In this document: positions 1 through 6,514 of the stretch, one piece after another
How the letters are laid out: each line of letters starts with the position of its first letter
Position numbering within the stretch: the stretch's first letter is position 1
From: Micromonospora thermarum
Lineage (GTDB): Bacteria; Actinomycetota; Actinomycetes; Mycobacteriales; Micromonosporaceae
Direction: 5' to 3'
Length of the DNA stretch: 64,000 bases
NCBI RefSeq assembly: GCF_012034245.1
Contig: NZ_JAATEO010000003.1
Location: 124,001 to 188,000, forward strand
The notes under the pieces: generated by a model
Told to the model about the DNA's origin: nothing
The model's database searches: none
Seen by the model: the letters and a program-made list of their open reading frames with translations, nothing else
Made by a program: the position numbers and the translations under genes

Positions 1-337
1 CCGGCTTGAGCCGCTCCTGCCAGGGCAGCCAGCCGGGAGCGAGCAGCGCGTCCGGGCCGGGCAGCAGGACGGTCTCGCAGATGGTCACGGTCCGGCTCCG
101 GGGCACCCGGGTGACGGTGACCGCCCAGCGCCAGCCGCGGTAGCCGGCCAACCGGCACTCGAAGTAGTGCGTGACGAGGCGATCACCCTCCGCGACGGCC
201 TGGATGTGGTCGCCGACGTCCGACGGGTCGACCTCGGTGATGGCGTCGCGCGCCAGCTCGACGGCGGCGGCGCAGACCTGGTCGAGGCGGGCGGCACGAG
301 CGGAGGCGGGCCTGGTCACCCGACCATTGTTCCCCAT
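1..337 (-). CDS. DUF3027 family protein, partial (C-terminus beyond window)
   Basis: The reading frame starts at an ATG whose complement is at 335-337 and runs off the left edge, so only about 111 N-terminal residues are visible. They contain the segments VGDHIQAVAEGDRLVTHYFE, YRGWRWAVTV and a Trp/Pro-rich stretch (APGWLPWQERL), which I recognise as the conserved start of actinobacterial DUF3027. The molecular function of this family is unknown to me. The gene is divergent from the MFS gene that starts at 424; the roughly 86 bp between them must hold both promoters. The start is supported by continuity of the family pattern right after the N-terminal Arg/Ala-rich stretch. Confidence 0.75.
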   Translation of the reverse strand, partial: MGNNGRVTRPASARAARLDQVCAAAVELARDAITEVDPSDVGDHIQAVAEGDRLVTHYFECRLAGYRGWRWAVTVTRVPRSRTVTICETVLLPGPDALLAPGWLPWQERLKP

Positions 338-423
338 GCGGACGGCAGCGTGACAGGCACTCCCCGGAACCATCTCCGGCGGTGGTGGCGCGTACGTCGA
401 GCCGATGGGCGAGGATGGTGCTC

Positions 424-2040
424 ATGCCGTTGTTCTCCCGCTCCGAGCGTTCCGTCCTCGGGCGGACCGTCGGCACGGGCATCAAGACCGTCCGTCTGCT
501 GTTCCGCGGCTCGGTCAGCAGCAGCCGTTGGATGACCCGCTCGGCGGGGCGCGTCCGGGCCCGGGGCGCCGGCGGCGAGATCGGCATGGTCCGCCTGTTC
601 GACCTGCACGCGATCTCCTGCGCCGGGGACACGCTCATCGCGATCGGCCTCGCCGGGACGATCTTCTTCAACGTCCCGCTCGGCGAGGCGCGCAGCAAGG
701 TCGCGCTCTACCTGCTGGTGACCATGGTGCCGTTCGCCATGCTCGCGCCGGTGGTGGGCCCGCTGCTCGACCACTTCCGGCACGGCCGCCGGTACGCGCT
801 GGCCGCCACCATGCTCGGGCGGGCCTTCCTGGCCTGGCTGATCTCCGACTACATCCACGGCTTCGGCCTCTACCCGGCGGCGTTCGGCGTCCTGGCACTC
901 TCCCGCGCGTACGGGGTGGCCCGCTCGGCGGCCGTGCCCCGGCTGCTCCCGGAGGGCCTGGGCCTGTCCCAGGCCGGTGCCCGGGCCAGCGTCTACGGCA
1001 CGATCGCCGGGGCCCTGCTCGCCCCGATCGGCCTGGCCGCCTTCTGGTTCGGGCCGCAGTGGCCCCTGCGGGTCGCCTCGGTGATCTTCCTGGTCGGCAT
1101 GGTCATCGCGCTGCGCCTGCCGCCGAAGGCGGACTCGGAGCCGCCGGAGCGGGTGCCGCGCCCGCTGCGGGCGCTGGGGCGGCGTACCGGTGACCGGCCG
1201 CTGGGCCGGGGCCGCCCGCACGGCCGGCTGGTGATCGCCACCCTCGTCGGCGCCGCCACCCTGCGCGCCGTCTACGGCTTCCTCCTGCTCTTCCTCGCCT
1301 TCGCGATCAAGGCCGGTGACCTGACCACCACCTTCTTCGGCCGCGACCTCAGCGACGAGGCCGCGCTGGGCCTGATCGGCGGTGCCCTGGCGATCGGCAG
1401 CTTCCTCGCCACCGCGATCGGCACCCGGCTGCGCATCCACCGGCCGGCGGCGATCCAGTCGAGCGGCATGGTCGTCGTCGCCGGTGTGGCGGTCCTCGCC
1501 GCGCTGAAGTTCTCGCTCCCGATGGTCGCGCTGCTCTGCCTGGTCGCCGCCCTGATGAGCGGCATCGCCAAGCTGGCGGTCGACGCCTCGATCCAGGAAC
1601 GCATCCCGGAGCGGCTGCGGGCCAGCTCGTTCGCCCACTCCGAGACCGTGCTCATGCTCGCCTTCGTCGCGGGCGGCGGCCTGGGGCTCGTCCCGTTCGA
1701 CGGTCGGCTCGGCATCGCCGTCGCCGTGGGCGTGGCGGCGCTCGCCACCGCACGCGGCATCGTCGTCGCGGGCCGGCTCCGCGCCGAGAAGCTGGTCGGC
1801 CGGCCGCTCGCCGACGACGAGCTCACCGAGGACGAGTCGGCGCCCGACGAGCCCGGCCACCTCGGCCGAACCGTCGAGGACCCCACCCCCACCTCCCCCG
1901 CTCCCACCCGGGGCGGGCCGGTGGACGACGACGGACTGGCACCACCGGGCTACCACATCTACCGCCCGTCGTCGGCCGTCGCCGGCTCCGGCGGCACCGA
2001 CGAGGAGACCCGGCGGGAGCCCCGGGGGCCGCTCACGTGA
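424..2040 (+). CDS. MFS transporter
   Basis: 538-residue membrane protein with about 12 hydrophobic segments, for example IFFNVPLG followed by LYLLVTMVPFAMLAPVVGPL, and in the C-terminal half LRAVYGFLLLFLAFAI and LGLIGGALAIGSFLATAI. The conserved loop LLDHFRHGRR corresponds to the MFS motif after helix 2. The C-terminal about 90 residues are acidic and Pro-rich, probably a cytoplasmic tail. I chose the ATG at 424 (MPLFSRSERS) over an in-frame upstream ATG at 382 because the upstream 14 residues look non-native. The stop overlaps the GTG start of mqnB by the GTGA arrangement, so the two are probably co-translated. The transported substrate cannot be told from sequence. Confidence 0.85.
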   Translation: MPLFSRSERSVLGRTVGTGIKTVRLLFRGSVSSSRWMTRSAGRVRARGAGGEIGMVRLFDLHAISCAGDTLIAIGLAGTIFFNVPLGEARSKVALYLLVTMVPFAMLAPVVGPLLDHFRHGRRYALAATMLGRAFLAWLISDYIHGFGLYPAAFGVLALSRAYGVARSAAVPRLLPEGLGLSQAGARASVYGTIAGALLAPIGLAAFWFGPQWPLRVASVIFLVGMVIALRLPPKADSEPPERVPRPLRALGRRTGDRPLGRGRPHGRLVIATLVGAATLRAVYGFLLLFLAFAIKAGDLTTTFFGRDLSDEAALGLIGGALAIGSFLATAIGTRLRIHRPAAIQSSGMVVVAGVAVLAALKFSLPMVALLCLVAALMSGIAKLAVDASIQERIPERLRASSFAHSETVLMLAFVAGGGLGLVPFDGRLGIAVAVGVAALATARGIVVAGRLRAEKLVGRPLADDELTEDESAPDEPGHLGRTVEDPTPTSPAPTRGGPVDDDGLAPPGYHIYRPSSAVAGSGGTDEETRREPRGPLT

Positions 2041-2804
2041 CGCGGCTGCTCGTGCTCACCGCGGTGCCCGCGGAGGCCGACGCGGTCCGGGCAGGCCTTA
2101 CGGCAGCCCTCTCGACCCCGACGGGCGTGCCGAGCCCGTCGGGTCTGCCGGCCGTGCCGGGCTCACCGGGTCTGCCGGGCGCGCCGGGCACCGCGAGCAC
2201 CCCGGATCAGCTCGCCCGCGTGGCGTCGGTCGGCGTCGGTTCCGCGGTCGCGGCCGCGACCACCGCCCGGTTGCTGGCGCTGGCGGAGGCCACCGGGCAG
2301 CCGTACCGCGCGGTCGTCAGCGCCGGCGTCGCGGGCGGCTTTCCCGGTCGGGTGGAGGTCGGCGGCACGGTCGTCGGCACCAGCGCGATCGCCGCCGACC
2401 TGGGCGCCGAGTCCCCGGAGGGCTTCATCCCGGTCGACCAGCTCGGCATGCCGGCGGAGCTGCTCGGCGGCGGCACCACGATCACCGCCGATCCGGCGCT
2501 GGTCGCCGCCCTCCGGACCGCCCTCCCGGCCGCCGCCGTGGGCCCGGTGCTGACCGTCAGCACGGTCACCGGCACCGCTGTGAGCACCGACGAGCTACGC
2601 CGCCGGCATCCCGACGCCGTGGCCGAGGCCATGGAGGGGTACGGAGTGGCCGTCGCCGCCGCGCACGCCGGCCTGCCCTTCGTGGAGCTGCGTACGGTCT
2701 CCAACCCGGTCGGCCCCCGCGACCGCGACGCGTGGCGCCTGCGCGAGGCGCTCGCCGCCCTCACCGAGGCCGCCCCGGCCCTCCTGGCTCTGGCCGCTCA
2801 GTGA
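2037..2804 (+). CDS. mqnB: Futalosine hydrolase (menaquinone biosynthesis)
   Basis: 255 residues of the nucleoside-phosphorylase-like fold. MqnB removes the purine base from futalosine (or aminodeoxyfutalosine) in the alternative menaquinone pathway. Family signals are the start LLVLTAVPAEADAV, the central SAGVAGGFPGRVEVGGTVVG, DLGAESPEGF and the C-terminal MEGYGVAVAAAHAGLPFVELR, where the Glu of MEGYG is the expected ribose-binding residue. GTG start overlaps the stop of the MFS gene. Residues about 30-58 form a Gly-Pro-rich, collagen-like insertion (repeats such as GLPAVPGSPGLPGAPG) not expected in the fold core. mqnD lies 1.7 kb downstream on the same strand, which supports the pathway assignment. 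The 3' end overlaps the convergent XRE-GNAT gene by 7 bp. Confidence 0.88.
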   Translation: MTRLLVLTAVPAEADAVRAGLTAALSTPTGVPSPSGLPAVPGSPGLPGAPGTASTPDQLARVASVGVGSAVAAATTARLLALAEATGQPYRAVVSAGVAGGFPGRVEVGGTVVGTSAIAADLGAESPEGFIPVDQLGMPAELLGGGTTITADPALVAALRTALPAAAVGPVLTVSTVTGTAVSTDELRRRHPDAVAEAMEGYGVAVAAAHAGLPFVELRTVSNPVGPRDRDAWRLREALAALTEAAPALLALAAQ

Positions 2805-3730
2805 CCGGCGGGCGAGCGGTCCAGCCGCAGCGTCCAGGCTCGCCTCTCGACGCGGTACCCACAGGCGAACAGCAGGCGGGACTCGACAACGTCGGCGAGC
2901 GCCCACGACGTCCGGACTCCCGCCCGATCCATCTCCTCCATGAGGCGCTCGACCAGCCGCCGGCCCACGCCCAGGCGCCGGTACCAGGCGGCTACCAGCA
3001 CCCCGTCCAGCACGACCTCCCGCTCGTCACGCGGCTCGTCACCGTTGCGGAGATGCGGGCTGCACTCGTGGGCACGTAGTTCACCGATCAGGTCGCCGTC
3101 CGGCAGCTCGGCGACGAACCGCCACGAGGTCTCCGGCAGCCCGGCGGTCACGCGCCGCACTCGGAACGTCCGGCGGATCTCCTCGGCCCGCCGACGTTGG
3201 TCCCGGTACTGGCGGTTCCGCTCGTACGCGAACGCCGGAACCTTCAGCGGGTACCGCTCCGGCGGCAGCCGGTACCACTCTGCCCACCAGGCTCCCGGCC
3301 AGTCCCTCGGCTCACGGACCTCCCAGGCGTCGAGATGCGCCGGGTAGCGACGCCCCGCCTGGTCCGTCCACCCGTCGTGCGGCACCGGCGGCGGAGGCAT
3401 CACATCCGCCACATCCGCCACATCCGCCGTGACGCCCGGCAGCCCCGCAACCACCACGCCGCCGGCCGCCCGGATCAACCGCTCCACCGTCCGGAACCGT
3501 GGATTCGTCGTTCGCTCCGCCTCGATGCGCGCCACGGTCGCCTGCGGCACGCCGGACTTCTCCGCCAGCTCCCGCTGGCTCAGATCCGCCGCGCGGCGCA
3601 GCGCTCGGAGCAGGGCCCCGAGTTCCACCACATCCGTCGACCCACCGCCTATCCCTCCGCCGCCTGGCAGCTCGCTCCCCGTCGATGCGTCCACGACGTC
3701 ATGCTCCCCAGGCACCCCCAGCCGTTTCAA
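2798..3730 (-). CDS. XRE-type HTH regulator fused to a GNAT acetyltransferase domain
   Basis: 310 residues. An XRE helix-turn-helix spans about residues 37-92 (LRALRRAADLSQRELAEKSG, then VPQATVARIEAER). A charged linker (YERNRQYRDQRRRAEEIRRT) leads to a C-terminal region of about 190-305 with a GNAT-like acetyl-CoA loop, YRRLGVGRRLVERLMEE, and the final beta strand ESRLLFACGYRVERRAW. It probably couples DNA binding with N-acetyltransferase activity; the substrate is unknown. The 3730 start is a TTG; GTG codons at 3715 and 3628 are alternatives, the latter beginning just before the HTH. Residues about 105-109 are encoded by a triplicated 9-bp direct repeat near 3402-3430. The gene sits between mqnB and mqnD on the opposite strand, so it looks inserted into an ancestral cluster. 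Confidence 0.7.
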   Translation of the reverse strand: MKRLGVPGEHDVVDASTGSELPGGGGIGGGSTDVVELGALLRALRRAADLSQRELAEKSGVPQATVARIEAERTTNPRFRTVERLIRAAGGVVVAGLPGVTADVADVADVMPPPPVPHDGWTDQAGRRYPAHLDAWEVREPRDWPGAWWAEWYRLPPERYPLKVPAFAYERNRQYRDQRRRAEEIRRTFRVRRVTAGLPETSWRFVAELPDGDLIGELRAHECSPHLRNGDEPRDEREVVLDGVLVAAWYRRLGVGRRLVERLMEEMDRAGVRTSWALADVVESRLLFACGYRVERRAWTLRLDRSPAGH

Positions 3731-3802
3731 CAGGCACCCGCTACTTGTGGAAAACCTGTGGAAAACCGGGCCGACCTGTCAGCGATGCACGCTTCCGCGG
3801 CA

Positions 3803-3815
3803 CCTTTGGAGCTGA
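3803..3815 (+). repeat. Dispersed repeat CCTTTGGAGCTGA, copy 1
   Basis: The 13-mer CCTTTGGAGCTGA occurs here, at 4179-4191 (minus strand) and at 12068-12080. The sequence after it differs between copies but keeps an (A)TC-rich, palindrome-like character. It lies in the repeat-rich gap between the XRE-GNAT gene and mqnD. Confidence 0.6.
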
Positions 3816-4000
3816 CTCGTTCACGTCATCGCGCCGTCGACTCAGACCGGCGTGGTCGGATCAGACCGACCTGGTCGGACCTGAGGAGATGGGCGTTCCG
3901 CAGCATGTTCCTCCGGCGACGCGGCTGGTCCGCGAGGTGAAGCCGTCACCGGCGCCGGCTCCGGCGTCCGGCCACGTTCGCCGCTGCCGTGTCCGTCGCC

Positions 4001-4126
4001 GTCCCCGCCGCCGTCGCCGTCCCCGCCGCCGTCGCCGTCCCCGCCGCCGTCGCCGTCCCTGCCGCCGTCGCCGTCCGCGTCCCCGTCGCCGTCCGCGTCC
4101 CCGTCGCCGTCCGCGTCCCCGTCGCC
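4001..4126. repeat. 18-bp tandem repeat, 7 units
   Basis: Seven consecutive 18-bp units. The first four are gtccccgccgccgtcgcc (the fourth has one C-to-T change); the last three are the variant gtccgcgtccccgtcgcc. Unit length is a multiple of three, so all frames stay open and give spurious Gly-Asp or Ala-Thr repeat peptides. The units within each block are nearly identical, which suggests recent slippage. Confidence 0.9.
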
Positions 4127-4178
4127 GCCGCCGTGGCCGCCGGCCGGCGCCGATTGGATCCCTGATGCATCCACGACA

Positions 4179-4191
4179 TCAGCTCCAAAGG
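4179..4191 (-). repeat. Dispersed repeat CCTTTGGAGCTGA, copy 2 (minus strand)
   Basis: Reverse-complement copy of the 13-mer seen at 3803 and 12068. On the minus strand it continues TGTCGTGGATGCATCAG; the TGTCG extension is shared with the 12068 copy. Confidence 0.6.
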
Positions 4192-4345
4192 GCGCCAGAC
4201 GTCTCGCTACCCGCAGCTCGAAGCCGCCTGGGCGAGCTGCTGGACCCGCTCGCCGACCGGCTCTACATCCTGGCCACGCTGCAAGCCGAGCGACGGACAG
4301 CGGCGAATCTCTCGGGCAAACGCCGGCACCAGCCAGAGGCCGGAG

Positions 4346-4393
4346 GGCCGAGAGGGCGGAAGGCCGAGAGGGCGGAAGGCCGAGAGGGCGGAA
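4346..4393. repeat. 16-bp tandem repeat, 3 perfect units
   Basis: Three exact head-to-tail copies of ggccgagagggcggaa. A degenerate partial copy flanks it on each side. No coding frame of interest. Confidence 0.9.
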
Positions 4394-4440
4394 GGCCGTG
4401 AGGCCGGGCTCACCGTCGCCACAGGGCGCAGTTGCCAGAG

Positions 4441-4484
4441 GGCGGGGCTCACAGTCGCGAGGGGCGGGGCTCACAGTCGCGAGG
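4441..4484. repeat. 22-bp tandem duplication
   Basis: Two exact copies of a 22-bp unit (ggcggggctcacagtcgcga plus gg) lie head to tail about 45 bp before the mqnD start. A degenerate third copy (ggctcaccgtcgcc) is near 4408. The duplication is close enough to the mqnD promoter to alter upstream spacing. Confidence 0.88.
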
Positions 4485-4516
4485 GCCGGGGTGGCTGCCC
4501 GGGTCGGGGGCGGGGC

Positions 4517-4522
4517 TACGGT
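4517..4522 (+). promoter_or_regulatory. Probable -10 box of leaderless mqnD promoter
   Basis: TACGGT fits the actinobacterial TANNNT -10 consensus and ends 6 nt before the GTG start of mqnD, the spacing expected for a leaderless transcript. No Shine-Dalgarno sequence is needed or clearly seen. Confidence 0.5.
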
Positions 4523-4528
4523 GGGGGC

Positions 4529-5428
4529 GTGGCGCTCTCGCTGGCGATCTCGCCCTGCCCCAACGACACGTTCGTCTTCCATGCCCTCGTGCACGGGCAG
4601 GTGCCGGGGGCACCGCCGGTCGAGGTGACCTACGCGGACGTCGACGTCACCAACACCGCCGCCGAACGCGGGGCGTTCGACCTGGTCAAGGTGAGCTACG
4701 CGGCGCTTCCGTGGCTGCTCGACGACTACCACCTACTGCCGTGCGGCGGGGCGCTCGGCCGGGGCTGCGGCCCGCTGGTACTGACCCGGCCCGATTACGG
4801 CCAGGCCAACCGCGACCAGGCCGACCGTGACAACCGTGCTCGCGCGGACGTGGCCCGCGCCGATCGCGCGGACCTGACCGGCGCGACCGTCGCCGTACCG
4901 GGGGACCGGACCACGGCGTACCTGCTGTTCCGGCTGTGGTCGGCCGGGCGGCCGCCGGCCCGGATCGAGGTCGTGCCGTTCCACGAGATCATGCCGGGAG
5001 TGGCGGCCGGGCGGTACGACGCCGGTCTGGTGATCCACGAGGCGCGGTTCACCTATCCACGGCACGGTCTGACCGCCCTGGTCGACCTCGGCGAGTGGTG
5101 GGAGGCCGAGACCGGCCTTCCGATCCCGCTGGGCGCGATCCTGGCCCGGCGCGGCACGGTGGACCCGGAGGCCGCCGCGGAGTGGATCCGGGAGTCGGTC
5201 CGCCGGGCGTGGGCGGACCCGGCGGCCAGCCGGGAGTACGTGCTGACGCACGCGCAGGAGATGGAGCCCGACGTGGTGGACCGGCACATCGGCCTCTACG
5301 TCAACGAGTTCACCGCCGACCTGGGTGAGGCCGGGTTCGCCGCCGTCGAGGCGCTGCTCGGCCGGGCCGCCGACGCCGGGCTGGTGCCTCAGACCTCCAG
5401 CTCGCGGGCGACCGCGTGGACCAGCTGA
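4529..5428 (+). CDS. mqnD: 1,4-dihydroxy-6-naphthoate synthase (MqnD)
   Basis: 299 residues of the periplasmic-binding-protein-like MqnA/MqnD fold. MqnD cleaves cyclic dehypoxanthinylfutalosine to 1,4-dihydroxy-6-naphthoate in the futalosine route to menaquinone. Recognisable motifs are the start LAISPCPNDTFVFHALVHG, YADVDVTNTAAERGAFDLVK, the catalytic-site segment VIHEARFTY (with His and Glu) and LGEWWEAETGLPIPLG. A charged low-complexity insertion of about 25 residues (QANRDQADRDNRARADVARA) at about residues 92-111 separates two core strands. Start GTG is preceded by a good leaderless -10 box. The last 40 bp overlap the convergent cold-shock gene. Together with mqnB it indicates menaquinone synthesis by the futalosine pathway. 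Confidence 0.9.
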   Translation: MALSLAISPCPNDTFVFHALVHGQVPGAPPVEVTYADVDVTNTAAERGAFDLVKVSYAALPWLLDDYHLLPCGGALGRGCGPLVLTRPDYGQANRDQADRDNRARADVARADRADLTGATVAVPGDRTTAYLLFRLWSAGRPPARIEVVPFHEIMPGVAAGRYDAGLVIHEARFTYPRHGLTALVDLGEWWEAETGLPIPLGAILARRGTVDPEAAAEWIRESVRRAWADPAASREYVLTHAQEMEPDVVDRHIGLYVNEFTADLGEAGFAAVEALLGRAADAGLVPQTSSSRATAWTS

Positions 5429-5775
5429 GCGATCTTCTGCGCGGTCTTCCGGTCCGGGAAGCGGCCCCGGCGCAGGTCCGGCTGGACCTTCGCCTCGAGC
5501 ACCTTGATCATGTCCTCGACGAGGCCGTGCAGCTCCTCGGCCGGCCGGCGGCGCAGCTCCGCCACCGAGGGCGGGGCCTCCAGCAGCTTGACCCCCATCG
5601 CCTGGGCTCCCCGGCGGCTGTCGACCACGCTGAAGTCGATCCGCTGCCCGCCCTTGATGTCGGTGACACCGGCCGGTAGCGCGGCCTTGGGCAGGAAGAC
5701 GTCGCCACCCTCGTCACTGGTGACGAACCCGTATCCCTTGGTCGCGTCGTACCACTTCACTCGACCCGTCGGCAC
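5389..5775 (-). CDS. Cold-shock domain protein with C-terminal extension
   Basis: 128 residues. The N-terminal about 67 form a CspA-type OB fold that binds single-stranded nucleic acid: start GRVKWYDATKGYGFVTSDEG with RNP1 (KGYGFV) and RNP2 (DVFLPKA). The C-terminal about 60 residues (LRRRPAEELHGLVEDMIKVL and following) are predicted helical and are not part of the classic 67-residue Csp. It probably acts as an RNA chaperone. The ATG follows a purine-rich stretch. The 3' end overlaps mqnD by 40 bp in convergent orientation, so transcription of one may interfere with the other. Confidence 0.88.
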   Translation of the reverse strand: MPTGRVKWYDATKGYGFVTSDEGGDVFLPKAALPAGVTDIKGGQRIDFSVVDSRRGAQAMGVKLLEAPPSVAELRRRPAEELHGLVEDMIKVLEAKVQPDLRRGRFPDRKTAQKIAQLVHAVARELEV

Positions 5776-5803
5776 CTGAAAACCTCTGCTTCGCTCAAGA
5801 CGT

Positions 5804-6430
5804 CTACTGCTTCAAGGCTAGCCGGATCATGCGGTCCAGCGCCCCCGGGAATCCAGTGAGATCATCCAGCACCAGCTCCGCCCCGGCCGTACGCAGCTCG
5901 TCGGCCGTACATGGACCAGTCGCCACCGCTATCCCGGGCACCCCGGCGGCCCGGGCGGCTGTCACGTCGGCCACGTGGTCGCCGACGTAGTGGGTGGCGC
6001 CGTGCTCCCGCAGGGCGGTCGCCTTCTCCTCGGCGAACAGGTCGCCGGCGACCTCGTCGACGTTCAGGCCCAGGTGGTCCAGGTGCAGCCGGGCCAGACG
6101 GCCGAGCTTGGCGGTGACCACGAGCACCCGCCCGCCGCGCGCGTGGACGGCCTCGATCGCCGCCCGGGCGCCGGGCAGCGGAACCGTCGGTGTGATCGCG
6201 TACGCCGGGTAGAGCTCGCGATAGGTGCGGACCGCGTCCTCGACCTGCTCCGGCGGGAACCACCGGGCGATCTCGGTCCGCAGCGGCGGCCCGAGCCGGG
6301 ACACCGCGGCCTCGGGGTCCACGTGCACACCGGTCCGGGCGGTCAGCGCCCGGAACGCGGCGGCGATCCCGGGGCGGGAGTCGACCAGAGTCATGTCGAG
6401 GTCGAAACCGACCGTCGGCGGCGAAGGCAT
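5804..6430 (-). CDS. HAD-superfamily hydrolase, phosphoglycolate-phosphatase-like
   Basis: 208 residues. Motif I is FDLDMTLVDS near residues 9-18, with both catalytic Asp residues present; Met replaces the usual Gly. Motif II/III region VLVVTAKLGR and HYVGDHVADVTAARAAG complete the HAD site. The alpha-helical cap (residues about 20-80) is of the PGP/beta-phosphoglucomutase type. It likely dephosphorylates a small phosphometabolite; substrate unknown. Upstream, divergent, is the helicase-associated gene. It is adjacent to the cold-shock gene with only 28 bp between, so the two may share transcription. Confidence 0.8.
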   Translation of the reverse strand: MPSPPTVGFDLDMTLVDSRPGIAAAFRALTARTGVHVDPEAAVSRLGPPLRTEIARWFPPEQVEDAVRTYRELYPAYAITPTVPLPGARAAIEAVHARGGRVLVVTAKLGRLARLHLDHLGLNVDEVAGDLFAEEKATALREHGATHYVGDHVADVTAARAAGVPGIAVATGPCTADELRTAGAELVLDDLTGFPGALDRMIRLALKQ

Positions 6431-6499
6431 GCCGAAGACCGTACCCGTCCCCGCCGGGCGAGCCGGACGTCCGAGGGGCGGGAAGGCCTCCCGCCGGGC

Positions 6500-6505
6500 T
6501 AGCGT
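6500..6505 (+). promoter_or_regulatory. Probable -10 box upstream of helicase-associated gene
   Basis: TAGCGT (TANNNT) ends 9 nt before the ATG at 6515. Transcription would begin within a few nt of the start codon. Confidence 0.4.
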
Positions 6506-6514
6506 GGAACGACG

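Larger units (their letters stand above)
3731..4528. other. Repeat-rich intergenic region between XRE-GNAT gene and mqnD
   Basis: No convincing gene in about 800 bp. Long open frames exist on both strands, but they translate to low-complexity Gly-Asp, Ala-Thr or Arg-Pro runs created by tandem repeats. The region holds two copies of the CCTTTGGAGCTGA repeat, an 18-bp tandem array, a 16-bp triplication and a 22-bp duplication. A 19-bp stretch at about 4165-4183 (GATGCATCCACGACATCAG) resembles 3683-3701 (GATGCGTCCACGACGTCAT), which lies inside the 5' end of the XRE-GNAT frame. The mqnD promoter box is at its right end. Confidence 0.7.

Noticed and set aside
4001..4126. Possible CRISPR-like array
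   Set aside because: Units are contiguous 18-mers without spacers.
3842..4732. Long minus-strand frame with Gly-Asp repeats
   Set aside because: Created by the 18-bp tandem repeat, whose unit length is a multiple of three; it also overlaps the mqnD start.
6430..6460. SigB-like GGGTAC before the HAD phosphatase gene
   Set aside because: The -35 match is only a loose GNNT, which is common in GC-rich DNA, and the spacing would put the start at the initiation codon.
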